Positions 46,376-53,845 of a DNA stretch of 64,000 bases are shown one piece after another (the stretch's first letter is position 1; the number at the start of each line of letters is the position of its first letter). The DNA is from an uncultured Planctomycetota bacterium (GTDB lineage: Bacteria > Planctomycetota > Phycisphaerae > SM23-33): positions 1 through 64,000 of the forward strand of contig CAITIS010000102.1 in the NCBI GenBank assembly GCA_903892515.1, in the 5' to 3' direction. The notes below the pieces were generated by a model that was given only the letters and a program-made list of their open reading frames with translations, made no database searches and was not told the origin of the DNA. Position numbers and translations under genes: made by a program.

Positions 46376-46927
46376 ATGCTCGGACACGTACGCAGAACAT
46401 CCCGGGCCGACGTGGGCATGTCCATTGCCTTCGTGGGCGTGGCCTATCTGGTGTGGGCGCTGACCATTGGCGTGATTCGCCACAGCATCAACAAGCTGCC
46501 GCCGGCCTTGTTTGCCGGGGCGTCAGATCTCTCGGCCGTCGTCACCAGCTTCCGGGCCGCCGCCGTCAACGGGGCCTTGATCTGGGACGTCTGCGGCGTG
46601 ACCTGGCTGCTGATCTCGCTGGTGCTGGTCGTCGGGGCTGCCCGGCAGCGTTGGAGCGTCTCGTGGGCGTGGTTTTCCGTGCTGCTGCAAGCTCTGGCGT
46701 GCGTGCTGCTGGGACTGTGGGGCGTACTGGGCATGCTGACGCTGCGCGGCGTGGCGTCGTCGATGCCATCGGCCGCTCCCAGCGCGGGCTGGACGACCTT
46801 CTCTATCGCCTTCGCTATCGCCCTGCTGCTGTGGGCCACTGTGCTGGTGTGGCTGCTGAGCGAGCGTGCCCGGCTGCGGCGCGGTCCAAGCCTTCGCGAC
46901 GGCCTGCGTACCCACGTCGGATCATAG
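46376..46927 (+). CDS. Small polytopic membrane protein, unknown function
   Basis: 183 residues from ATG 46376; the longer ORF begins in repeat DNA. Four hydrophobic segments are visible: IAFVGVAYLVWALTIGVI, VTWLLISLVLVVGAA, WFSVLLQALACVLLGLWGVL and FSIAFAIALLLWATVLVWLL. No family recognised. The 3' end overlaps the 3' end of the convergent VanZ-like gene by 113 bases. ATG 46418 is an alternative start. Confidence 0.6.
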   Translation: MLGHVRRTSRADVGMSIAFVGVAYLVWALTIGVIRHSINKLPPALFAGASDLSAVVTSFRAAAVNGALIWDVCGVTWLLISLVLVVGAARQRWSVSWAWFSVLLQALACVLLGLWGVLGMLTLRGVASSMPSAAPSAGWTTFSIAFAIALLLWATVLVWLLSERARLRRGPSLRDGLRTHVGS

Positions 46928-48515
46928 CCTCGGCGTCCCGCTCCCGCGCCATGGCCGAAAGCTTCATTCGCCGCTCCACGCGCCCCGCCCATAACACCAG
47001 GCCAAATGCCAGCCACGTCGTGATGCTGCCCAGCGTGTCGTAGAACATGTCGCCGTAATCGAATTGCCGCGTGGACAGCTTTTCCTGCGCCACTTCGCCC
47101 AGCGACAGCGCCCCCGCCGCCACGACCATCGGCAGCAGACTGCTCCACCACCGCCGGCACCGGCCCTGCCAGATGAACACGCCGCAGGCCACCACGCCCG
47201 CCAGGTAATGCGCGATGCGGTCATCGAGCATGCAGCCGCAGAGCGGGTCTTCCAGCAGCCGCTTGGCCAGCCCCAGCACCAGCAGCACCAGGCCAAAGAT
47301 CATCGCCACGGGCCAGCCATTGATGGTCTTCTGCTCATGGCCCATCATGTGCGGCAGCAGGCCTAGCGCAAACCCGGCGATCATTACCGATGAAGGCAGC
47401 GCCAGCCCGCCCTCCGAGAGCAGCGTCAAGCCCGCCAACATCGACGCCCCCAGCCACAGAACGGTTCGCGCCTGCTCCTGGCCGCCAGAGCCCCGACCCG
47501 CCAGCAGGCTGCGAATCATGCAGAACGCCATGCCCAGAATTACGCTGGCCAGGCCGATGATGCCGGCGCTCCGGCCGATCATAACCCAGCCGGCTGAGTG
47601 CGAATTGCCCATCGCCCCGGTGCTCTGCCACCCGCCGAGCAAGCTGAAGTGTTCTCGCATCGTCGGCCAGGACACCAGCGCCGCGCCCGTGGCCGCAGCA
47701 CCCAGAATCAGCACCGCCAAGACGGCCTTGGATCCCCGCCGGCCGGGTAATACCAGGGCCGCCATCAGCGACGCGCCCACGCACGCCCCGGCCAAGACCC
47801 AACTGCCGCCGCTGGCCGACGTCTGCGCTAACAGCCAGACGCCCAGGCTCACCGGCAGCACGAACAGCGCGGGGCGGAGTTTGCGAATCACGGCATCGAG
47901 CCGCGTGGGATAGGCGTGGCCCTCGCCGAAAGCGGCCGAACGAAACGGCATCTGCGACAGGATCATCAGCAGGCAGGAAAGACTCGACAGCACCAGCGCC
48001 GGCGGAATCCCCTCCGACCCCGTCATCCTGATACGGAGCAGACCGCCCAGCATCGCGATGGTCGCGACCGCCAGCACCAGCCAGCGCAGGCCGGGAACAC
48101 GCGGCAGCACATCCTGCACCAGCAGCACCACCAGCGCCAGTAGCGCCAGGCGGATAACCAGGGCGCCGTCGGCATCGCCGATCAGGTCCAGCCGCTGGGC
48201 ATGCTGATGCACGTTGGCGGTAAAGAGGTGCGCCAGGTAAATGGCGATGGGCACGAACAGGAAGATGTACAGGTGATGTCGCGGCACGTCGACGTTGCCG
48301 GCGGCGCTGCGCCACAGCAGCCACAGCCCCCATACCACCGCCGCGGCGATCGTCACGGCGATCCAGCCCGCATCCCCCGCCGCGTTCGCGCAGGCCGAAG
48401 CGCAGGCCAGCATCGTCACCAGCGCCAGCAGGGTCAGCCGCTGCACGACCAGTTGGGTCCACGAATGGCCAAACTGATCGAGGCTGCTGACCGTACTAGA
48501 TTCAGTCGTATTCAT
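46815..48515 (-). CDS. Polytopic membrane protein with C-terminal VanZ-like domain
   Basis: 566 residues with about twelve hydrophobic segments. The C-terminal portion reads DDRIAHYLAGVVACGVFIWQ, then SLGEVAQEKLSTRQFDYGDM and FYDTLGSITTWLAFGLVLW, matching the VanZ-like pattern (D..H...G, then a DE.Q-type segment, then D...N/G..G). VanZ-like proteins are small membrane proteins of uncertain role, linked to teicoplanin resistance and to membrane lipid or glycan handling. The N-terminal 400 residues are an additional membrane domain I do not recognise. The gene diverges from the TIGR03790 gene and overlaps the convergent small membrane-protein gene. Confidence 0.7.
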   Translation of the reverse strand: MNTTESSTVSSLDQFGHSWTQLVVQRLTLLALVTMLACASACANAAGDAGWIAVTIAAAVVWGLWLLWRSAAGNVDVPRHHLYIFLFVPIAIYLAHLFTANVHQHAQRLDLIGDADGALVIRLALLALVVLLVQDVLPRVPGLRWLVLAVATIAMLGGLLRIRMTGSEGIPPALVLSSLSCLLMILSQMPFRSAAFGEGHAYPTRLDAVIRKLRPALFVLPVSLGVWLLAQTSASGGSWVLAGACVGASLMAALVLPGRRGSKAVLAVLILGAAATGAALVSWPTMREHFSLLGGWQSTGAMGNSHSAGWVMIGRSAGIIGLASVILGMAFCMIRSLLAGRGSGGQEQARTVLWLGASMLAGLTLLSEGGLALPSSVMIAGFALGLLPHMMGHEQKTINGWPVAMIFGLVLLVLGLAKRLLEDPLCGCMLDDRIAHYLAGVVACGVFIWQGRCRRWWSSLLPMVVAAGALSLGEVAQEKLSTRQFDYGDMFYDTLGSITTWLAFGLVLWAGRVERRMKLSAMARERDAEAMIRRGYAGRREGLDRAAAGHARSAATPAQWPTAAGR

Positions 48516-48581
48516 AGCTTATACATCGTAGGCTCAGAAGGCCGATAAGGTTGATATCGGCCTGTGGCGCGAGCGAATGAA

Positions 48582-50264
48582 ATGACAAAAACCGTCTCAC
48601 GTGTTCTGGCATGCTTGGTGCTCTGCGCCGCTCCGGCCTGGGGGGCGCATGGACTGGGCCCGCAGGACCTCCTGGTCGTCGTCAACGCCAAGGCCAAAGG
48701 CTCAGAGGCGTTAGGCAAATATTACTGCCTGGCCCGCGACGTGCTGCCAGAGCAGATGCTCGTGCTCAACTGCGATCCTGCCGCCATCTGCTCGCGCGCG
48801 GAGTACGACCAGAACATCGCCGGGCCGATCCGGCAATTCATCATCGAGCACGACCTCAAGGACCGCGTCAAGTGCATCCTGCTTATGTGGGGCGTGCCCG
48901 TCCGCGTGCTGGGCACCGAAATGACCAGCGAGCAAAAGCAGGCCCAGGCCGCCTGGCGAGTGCAGGCCAATCGCCTGGCCGGTAAGCTCGCCTGTGACGG
49001 GCAGCTGCTCCAGAATGTCCTGATCGCCTTCCCCGCCCCCAAGGCCAACACGCTCAACATCTCCGACCTCTTTGACGCCAAAATCCGAGTCAGCGACGAG
49101 CCGCCCAACGGTGCCTCTGCCATCACGGACTTTAGCGCCCTGCTCAACAAGAAGCTGGCCGCGCTGGCCGGGGTGAGCGATGAGGGCAAGAAAGAGATCG
49201 CCCGCCGGCAACTGGCGGCCTTGCGACTGGACGTCAACGGACTCAACGCCTTCGTGGCGGACTGGCCCAAGGATGATCTGCGAGTTGGCGTGACACCGGC
49301 GGACATGCGCATCAAGGCCCAGGCCCTGCAAAAACAATTCGACGAATTGCCGGTCTCGGGCGAGACACCCGAGATCATCCGCGAAAAGGCGCAGTTGTCT
49401 GAGTCGCTCAACGGCGCTGCCGCCGCCTGGACCATGTGCACCGCCCGCGTCAACAACCTGGACACCAGCGACGAGGACGCCAGCGTCGACAGCGAACTGT
49501 CGCTGATCTGGCAGGAGCCGTACAACCTTCACAATCAGGTGCCCAACGCTTTGAACTGGCGGGTTCAGGGCTCGCCCACGAAACCGGCCGACATGCCCAG
49601 TTCGCCGATGGTCATGTGCTGCCGACTCGACGGGCCCGCCCCCTCCGACGCCCTGCGGATAATCAAGGATTCGATCTGGGCCGAGCAAAACGGCCTGAAG
49701 GGCAAGCTGTACATTGACGCCGGCGGCAAGTACCCCATCTATGACGAAAAGGTTATGAAGCCCTTCTGTGAAACTATCAAAAAGCAGACCAAGATCCCCG
49801 TGGTCTACGATAGTTCCCCCGAACTGTTCGCGCCGGGCTCCTGCCCCGACGCCGCCCTGTACGTCGGCTGGTACAGCCTGCAGCATTACATTCCATCGCT
49901 GACGCTCAATCGCGGCGCCGTCGGCTGGCACGTCGCCAGCTTGGAGGCCGTGCACCTGCGCACCCTCGCCAGCAACGAGTGGTGCCCCAATCTTATCAGG
50001 AACGGAATCGCCGCCACGCTGGGCGCTGTCGGCGAGCCATACCTGTACGCCTTCCCCACCCCCGCGGAGTTCTACGGCCTGCTGTTGACCGGCGATTACA
50101 CCGTGGCCGAGTGCTACTGGCGAACGATCCCCTGGACAAGTTGGCGGCTTACCTTGATCGCCGATCCTCTGTATAATCCGTACCGTCTGCACCCCGAACT
50201 GTCGATCCATCGTCTCCCGGCAGTCATGGCGGGGCAGGAAAAACTGGAAGCGATAGACAGATGA
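48582..50264 (+). CDS. TIGR03790 family secreted protein
   Basis: 560 residues from ATG 48582 (MTKTVSRVLACLVLCAAPAWGA, a signal peptide); a GTG six codons earlier is an alternative. The body matches the TIGR03790 family, known from planctomycetes and related bacteria and of unknown function: DLLVVVNAKAKGSEALGKYY, ICSRAEYDQNIAGPIRQFII, VKCILLMWGVPVRVLG, YVGWYSLQHYIPSLTLNRGA and GEPYLYAFPTPAEFYGLLLT. It overlaps the downstream GHMP kinase gene by four bases (ATGA), so they are co-translated. Confidence 0.85.
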   Translation: MTKTVSRVLACLVLCAAPAWGAHGLGPQDLLVVVNAKAKGSEALGKYYCLARDVLPEQMLVLNCDPAAICSRAEYDQNIAGPIRQFIIEHDLKDRVKCILLMWGVPVRVLGTEMTSEQKQAQAAWRVQANRLAGKLACDGQLLQNVLIAFPAPKANTLNISDLFDAKIRVSDEPPNGASAITDFSALLNKKLAALAGVSDEGKKEIARRQLAALRLDVNGLNAFVADWPKDDLRVGVTPADMRIKAQALQKQFDELPVSGETPEIIREKAQLSESLNGAAAAWTMCTARVNNLDTSDEDASVDSELSLIWQEPYNLHNQVPNALNWRVQGSPTKPADMPSSPMVMCCRLDGPAPSDALRIIKDSIWAEQNGLKGKLYIDAGGKYPIYDEKVMKPFCETIKKQTKIPVVYDSSPELFAPGSCPDAALYVGWYSLQHYIPSLTLNRGAVGWHVASLEAVHLRTLASNEWCPNLIRNGIAATLGAVGEPYLYAFPTPAEFYGLLLTGDYTVAECYWRTIPWTSWRLTLIADPLYNPYRLHPELSIHRLPAVMAGQEKLEAIDR

Positions 50265-51331
50265 GCGGATCAAGGACGATTGAACTTTCCGTACCTGGCC
50301 GAGTGTGCCTGCTGGGCGAGCACGCCGACTGGGCGGGGCAATTCGGCAAGCACCCCGGGTACTGCCTGGTGATCGGCACCGACCAGGGCATCTTCGCCAC
50401 GGCCGAGCCCGCCGACGACCTGATCATGCAGACGCAATTGCCAATGGCCGACGGCACGCCCTCGGGCCGGCACCGCCGCATGAGCTGCCAGTGGACCGCC
50501 GGAGCCCTGCTGGAGGCCGCCACCGATAGCACCGAATTCTTCCGCCACTGCGCCGGCGTGGCCCACGAAGTCCTGACACGCTACAAGACCGGCGGCATCC
50601 GCCTGATCATTCACCGCATGGACCTGCCGCTCAAAAAAGGCGTGTCCTCCTCGGCCGCCGTCTGCATCGGCATGGCCAAGGCCTTTGACGCCGTCTACAA
50701 CCTCAACCTCTTCCCGCACGAATTGATGGACCTGGCCTACCTGGGCGAGCGGCTCACCGGCGCCCAGTGCGGACGCATGGACCAGGCCTGCATCTTCGGC
50801 AAGACTCCCGTGCTGCTGAGTTTCAGCGGCACCGACGATTGCCGCATCGAGCCGCTCTTCCCGCAACGGCGGATCGAGATGTTCATCGTCGATCTGGCCG
50901 GGGAAAAGGACACGGTGAAGATCCTGGCCGACTTGCAGTCAGGCTTCGCCGCCAGTACGACGCTGCAGGAAGCCCTGGGGCCCGACAATGAGCAGTTCGT
51001 TCGGCGTGGCTGCCGGGCGCTGGTGGCCGGCGACGCCCGGCAACTGGGCCAGATCATGACGCAAAGCCAGGCCAACTTCGATCACAAGGTCGCCCCGCAT
51101 TGCCCCGGTGAGCTGGCCAGCCCGCGGCTGCACGAACTGCTGGCGTTCAAGGAACTCGAGCCGCACATTCACGGCGGCAAGGGCGTCGGCAGCCAGGGCG
51201 ACGGCACGGCCCAGTTCGTGGCCCGCTCCGAACAGGACCGCGATGAGGCCATGGCCAAGATCACCGCAGCCTTCCCCGACATGCGCTGCTTCCCGCTGAC
51301 CATCACCCCGGCAGCGAATCTGCGACAGTAA
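50261..51331 (+). CDS. GHMP-family sugar kinase (galactokinase-like)
   Basis: 356 residues. The N-terminal galactokinase-type motif is VPGRVCLLGEHADWAGQ. The ATP-binding GHMP loop is PLKKGVSSSAAVCIGMAK. The third motif region is HGGKGVGSQGDGTAQFV. Galactokinase, arabinokinase or glucuronokinase activities all fit. The substrate-binding GEHADWAG differs from the GEHTDYNGG of true galactokinases, so I keep the name general. Translationally coupled to the TIGR03790 gene. The GH36 alpha-galactosidase-like enzyme in this window would produce a suitable sugar, but the two loci are 28 kb apart. Confidence 0.85.
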   Translation: MSGSRTIELSVPGRVCLLGEHADWAGQFGKHPGYCLVIGTDQGIFATAEPADDLIMQTQLPMADGTPSGRHRRMSCQWTAGALLEAATDSTEFFRHCAGVAHEVLTRYKTGGIRLIIHRMDLPLKKGVSSSAAVCIGMAKAFDAVYNLNLFPHELMDLAYLGERLTGAQCGRMDQACIFGKTPVLLSFSGTDDCRIEPLFPQRRIEMFIVDLAGEKDTVKILADLQSGFAASTTLQEALGPDNEQFVRRGCRALVAGDARQLGQIMTQSQANFDHKVAPHCPGELASPRLHELLAFKELEPHIHGGKGVGSQGDGTAQFVARSEQDRDEAMAKITAAFPDMRCFPLTITPAANLRQ

Positions 51332-51341
51332 AACGCGCCAA

Positions 51342-51589
51342 GGGTGCCATAGGTTGAGCCGCGCCGTCTTCCCCAGGGTGCCATAGGTTGAGCCGCGCCG
51401 TCCAGCGGCTCTACCTATGCTCAAGACGCAATACCCCAGACCAAAGCCATTGTCGGCCCGGAAGCGGGTGCCATAGGTTGACCCGCGCCGTCTTCCTCAG
51501 GGTGCCATAGGTTGAGCCGCGCCGTCCAGCGGCTCTACCTATGCTCAAGACGCAATACCCCAGAGCACACCCATTGTTCGCTCAGACGA
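51342..51589 (+). repeat. Tandem 124-bp units carrying REP1 palindromes (left flank of RAYT)
   Basis: 51342-51465 and 51466-51589 are direct duplicates. Each holds one half REP1 (GGGTGCCATAGGTTG...) and one full REP1 hairpin (51376-51420 and 51500-51544: GGGTGCCATAGGTTGAGCCG ... CGGCTCTACCTATGC), then CTCAAGACGCAATACCCCAG. The stem pairs CATAGGT-GAGCCGC with GCGGCTC-ACCTATG with a conserved central T/T mismatch, a typical REP design. Confidence 0.93.
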
Positions 51590-51602
51590 GCACCGAGAGT
51601 GC

Positions 51603-52178
51603 CTACGCCCGTTGAATCGAGGGAAACGTGTCTCTATCGACGGCAAGCGGAACGTCAGCGTCCCCTTGCCACGCGTTCCAACTCGACCACCGCCACTCCT
51701 CTGGTGACTGGGCAAGTCCGCGTCTCACCGGGTTGCGATGAATGTATTGCACCTTCTCCCATAGTTCCTGCGCAGACCATATATTCCTGTCGTAACCTCC
51801 GCCAGGAAGCCAGAACCGATACTCGACCCTGCCACTGGGCTGAACATCGCGCACCGTCGCTAATGACTCTGCCTGATACGCGCGCAGCCAGGCCATGGCC
51901 CTGCGTGAAGTGGACAGTTTGATGCTCTGCAGAATCGATCCGACACGTGACTCATCCTGCGGAAGAATCAAGATATGCGCGTGTTCGGGCATGACGACGT
52001 AGGCCCACAGGGAGAAACCATATTGCCGGCGGGCCCTGTCGATCGCCTCGACAAACCACTGGCGAGTACGGTCGCGCGAAAGCAGCGGCTTTTTGCCCCA
52101 GCACGAGCAGGTTATGTAGTGAGCATGCCCGGGTATGTCATGGTGCTTGAGTCTGCGCCTGTGCAGGTCGCCTGCCAT
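51603..52178 (-). CDS. REP-associated tyrosine transposase (RAYT, Y1/HUH family)
   Basis: 191 residues from ATG 52178; the ORF-track extension runs through a REP. The HUH motif is VVMPEHAHILI (two metal-binding His). The candidate catalytic Tyr is in KVQYIHRNPVRRGL, aligning with the DYIYINPVK segment of E. coli TnpA(REP). The N-terminal HYITCSCWGKKPLL strand is also typical. RAYTs nick single-stranded REP palindromes at a foot sequence and are thought to spread them. The gene is flanked on both sides, in inverted orientation, by copies of the same palindrome (REP1), which occurs at least four more times in this window. No IS ends or tnpB are present, as expected for a RAYT. Confidence 0.93.
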   Translation of the reverse strand: MAGDLHRRRLKHHDIPGHAHYITCSCWGKKPLLSRDRTRQWFVEAIDRARRQYGFSLWAYVVMPEHAHILILPQDESRVGSILQSIKLSTSRRAMAWLRAYQAESLATVRDVQPSGRVEYRFWLPGGGYDRNIWSAQELWEKVQYIHRNPVRRGLAQSPEEWRWSSWNAWQGDADVPLAVDRDTFPSIQRA

Positions 52179-52231
52179 GCCATAGAGAATAGCCGGCGAA
52201 GGATGAAGGTACAATCTCGCGTGGCTGGCCG

Positions 52232-52276
52232 GGCATAGGTAGAGCCGCTGAACGGCGCGGCTCAACCTATGGCACC
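52232..52276 (-). repeat. REP1 palindrome (right flank of RAYT)
   Basis: GCATAGGTAGAGCCGC...GCGGCTCAACCTATGGCACCC, the mirror-image orientation of the left-flank copies. It is followed at 52280-52312 by short direct repeats of TGGCACCTATTTGC. Confidence 0.92.
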
Positions 52277-52333
52277 CATCTGCTGGCACCTATTTGCTGG
52301 CACCTATTTGCCGGCGTCCATTTGTGCGATCGA

Positions 52334-52759
52334 TCACATCTGAAGCGTCTGGTAGTTCTCGTCCTTCTCTTCCATCAGCAAGGCTTCGTTGAGAACTACC
52401 TTGATGAGCCGGTAGTCGGGGCTGCGCGAGGAGGAAAAGTACTCCTTCAGGATCGGATGCTCCTGCCAGAGTTGCTCCTTGATGGCCGGGTCGTCGACCA
52501 GTTGGGCCGCGCCGGCCAGCCGCAGGTGCCGCCCTTCGTCGTCCATGTAGCACAACTCGACGTGCGGGTTGGTGGCAATCTGCGTCATCTTGGAACTCTT
52601 GGCGCCCGCTGCCATCCACAGCACGTTGCCGTCGATCATGAGCGGTTCCATGGGCCGAATCCGAGGCTTGTTGTCCTCGACGGTAGCCAGCATCGCCACC
52701 TCGCACCGCTCCTGGAATTGCCGAATCACGTCCTGGGCCAGCAAAGTCTCTTTCATCAC
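52334..52759 (-). CDS. Pyridoxamine 5'-phosphate oxidase-like FMN-binding protein
   Basis: 141 residues with the split-barrel PPOX fold: AMLATVEDNKPRIRPMEPL (first strands), DGNVLWMAAGAKSSKMTQIA, NPHVELCYMDDEGRHLRLAG. These match the general-stress-protein-26-like subgroup, which binds flavin but rarely has true pyridoxamine oxidase activity. Start: GTG at 52759 lies seven bases after AAGGAG, and the ATG one codon further lies ten bases away; either is possible. Transcribed alone between the RAYT and the isochorismatase-family gene. Confidence 0.85.
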   Translation of the reverse strand: MMKETLLAQDVIRQFQERCEVAMLATVEDNKPRIRPMEPLMIDGNVLWMAAGAKSSKMTQIATNPHVELCYMDDEGRHLRLAGAAQLVDDPAIKEQLWQEHPILKEYFSSSRSPDYRLIKVVLNEALLMEEKDENYQTLQM

Positions 52760-52824
52760 TGCCGCACTCCTTTTCTCTAGGGGTCTAAGCCATCCTAGCG
52801 CGGCCGCCGCGAACTTTCTTGGCC

Positions 52825-52857
52825 GAAGGTCGGAGGCCAGAGGTCGGAGGCCGGAGG
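52825..52857. repeat. Heptanucleotide array (GGAGGYC)n, left of the isochorismatase-family gene
   Basis: Units GAAGGTC GGAGGCC AGAGGTC GGAGGCC GGAGG at strict seven-base spacing. The array at 53783-53845 is the inverted version. Confidence 0.85.
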
Positions 52858-52943
52858 AAGAACATGACGATCATGTTTGTAGGCGAAGATTGAGTCCATC
52901 TGACTAGTGAGCTTCTCAGCAACGCTTCCCCGGGGCAATTATA

Positions 52944-53627
52944 TCATGGCGATTTCGCGTCCGCGGCAGCGCACGCGGCATGAAACTCGGCAGAGGTGGA
53001 GGTGGGCCCGACAAGCTTCTCGTGCATGCTGAGGAAGACCCACCGCACCCATCCGCCTTCGGGGTTGGCGGGATCAACGCTTCGGCGATCCTCGCTGGCG
53101 CCCGGCGGGCTCGTGCAGTCACGAAGCAGGATGACCCGGTAATTCCTCAGGCGCGCACCGAGGCATGTCTGGTACACGCAGCACTCGAGGTAGAAGCCCA
53201 CAACCAAGATTGTGTCGATGCCCCATGTTCTGAGGTAGTAATCGACGTGGCTGCCTTGGAACGCATCTTGGTGCACCTTTGGCAGAATCGCCTCGCCGGC
53301 CATCGGGGCGATCTCCGGGCCGTACTCCGGGATCGTGGGCTGCCAATCATCCGCCCGCAGCGTCGGTTCCACCAGCGTGCGAACCACGTCCATTGGCCCA
53401 CCGGTGCCGTATCCGGACTGGAACAAGTAGACAGGGCGAATTCCGATGCGGCGCGCCATCTGAAGAACCGGCGCAATGCAGTCGCGCTTGACCGGGCCGA
53501 AACAGCCGGGCATCTGGTCGCCATTGCAGTCAACAAGCAGAAGCGCCGTTCGGGACGGCTCGCAAGCGAAAGTGACAGCGGTAGGAGCTTGGTAACATCG
53601 TACCGGGAGATGAATCGTCTGGGCCAT
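52944..53627 (-). CDS. Isochorismatase-family cysteine hydrolase
   Basis: 227 residues from ATG 53627 (GGAG about seven bases upstream). The Asp-Lys-Cys triad of the family is visible: Asp in ALLLVDCNGDQMPG, Lys in AILPKVHQDAF and Cys in VVGFYLECCVYQT. Members hydrolyse nicotinamide, isochorismate, N-carbamoyl or other amide and vinyl-ether bonds; the substrate cannot be told here. The gene is bracketed by inverted seven-base-unit arrays (52825-52857 and 53783-53845). Confidence 0.87.
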   Translation of the reverse strand: MAQTIHLPVRCYQAPTAVTFACEPSRTALLLVDCNGDQMPGCFGPVKRDCIAPVLQMARRIGIRPVYLFQSGYGTGGPMDVVRTLVEPTLRADDWQPTIPEYGPEIAPMAGEAILPKVHQDAFQGSHVDYYLRTWGIDTILVVGFYLECCVYQTCLGARLRNYRVILLRDCTSPPGASEDRRSVDPANPEGGWVRWVFLSMHEKLVGPTSTSAEFHAACAAADAKSP

Positions 53628-53782
53628 GTCTGGTCTCCGTGCCATTCAATGTCCCCTCTCGCCTAAGTGATGACGCTGATATTACTCAAGGGGAAAGGAT
53701 TTGACAATGTCCGACAATACAACCGGCAAGGCCGTCCTCGCCTTGGATGATTCGATGTTGAACGTGATCCGAACCCGCCGCT

Positions 53783-53845
53783 CCTCCGGCCTCAAACCTC
53801 CGGCCTCCGACCTCTGGCCTCTGGCCTCTGGCCTCCGACCTCGTC
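53783..53845. repeat. Heptanucleotide array (CCTCYGG/CCTCCGA)n, right of the isochorismatase-family gene
   Basis: Nine seven-base units ending at the dnaB stop codon. Reverse-complementary to the array at 52825-52857 but with two extra CCTCTGG units. Confidence 0.88.

Noticed and set aside
51342-51589. CRISPR array
   Set aside because: The repeats are only two 124-bp tandem units with palindromic cores; there are no short direct repeats separated by unique spacers and no cas genes.
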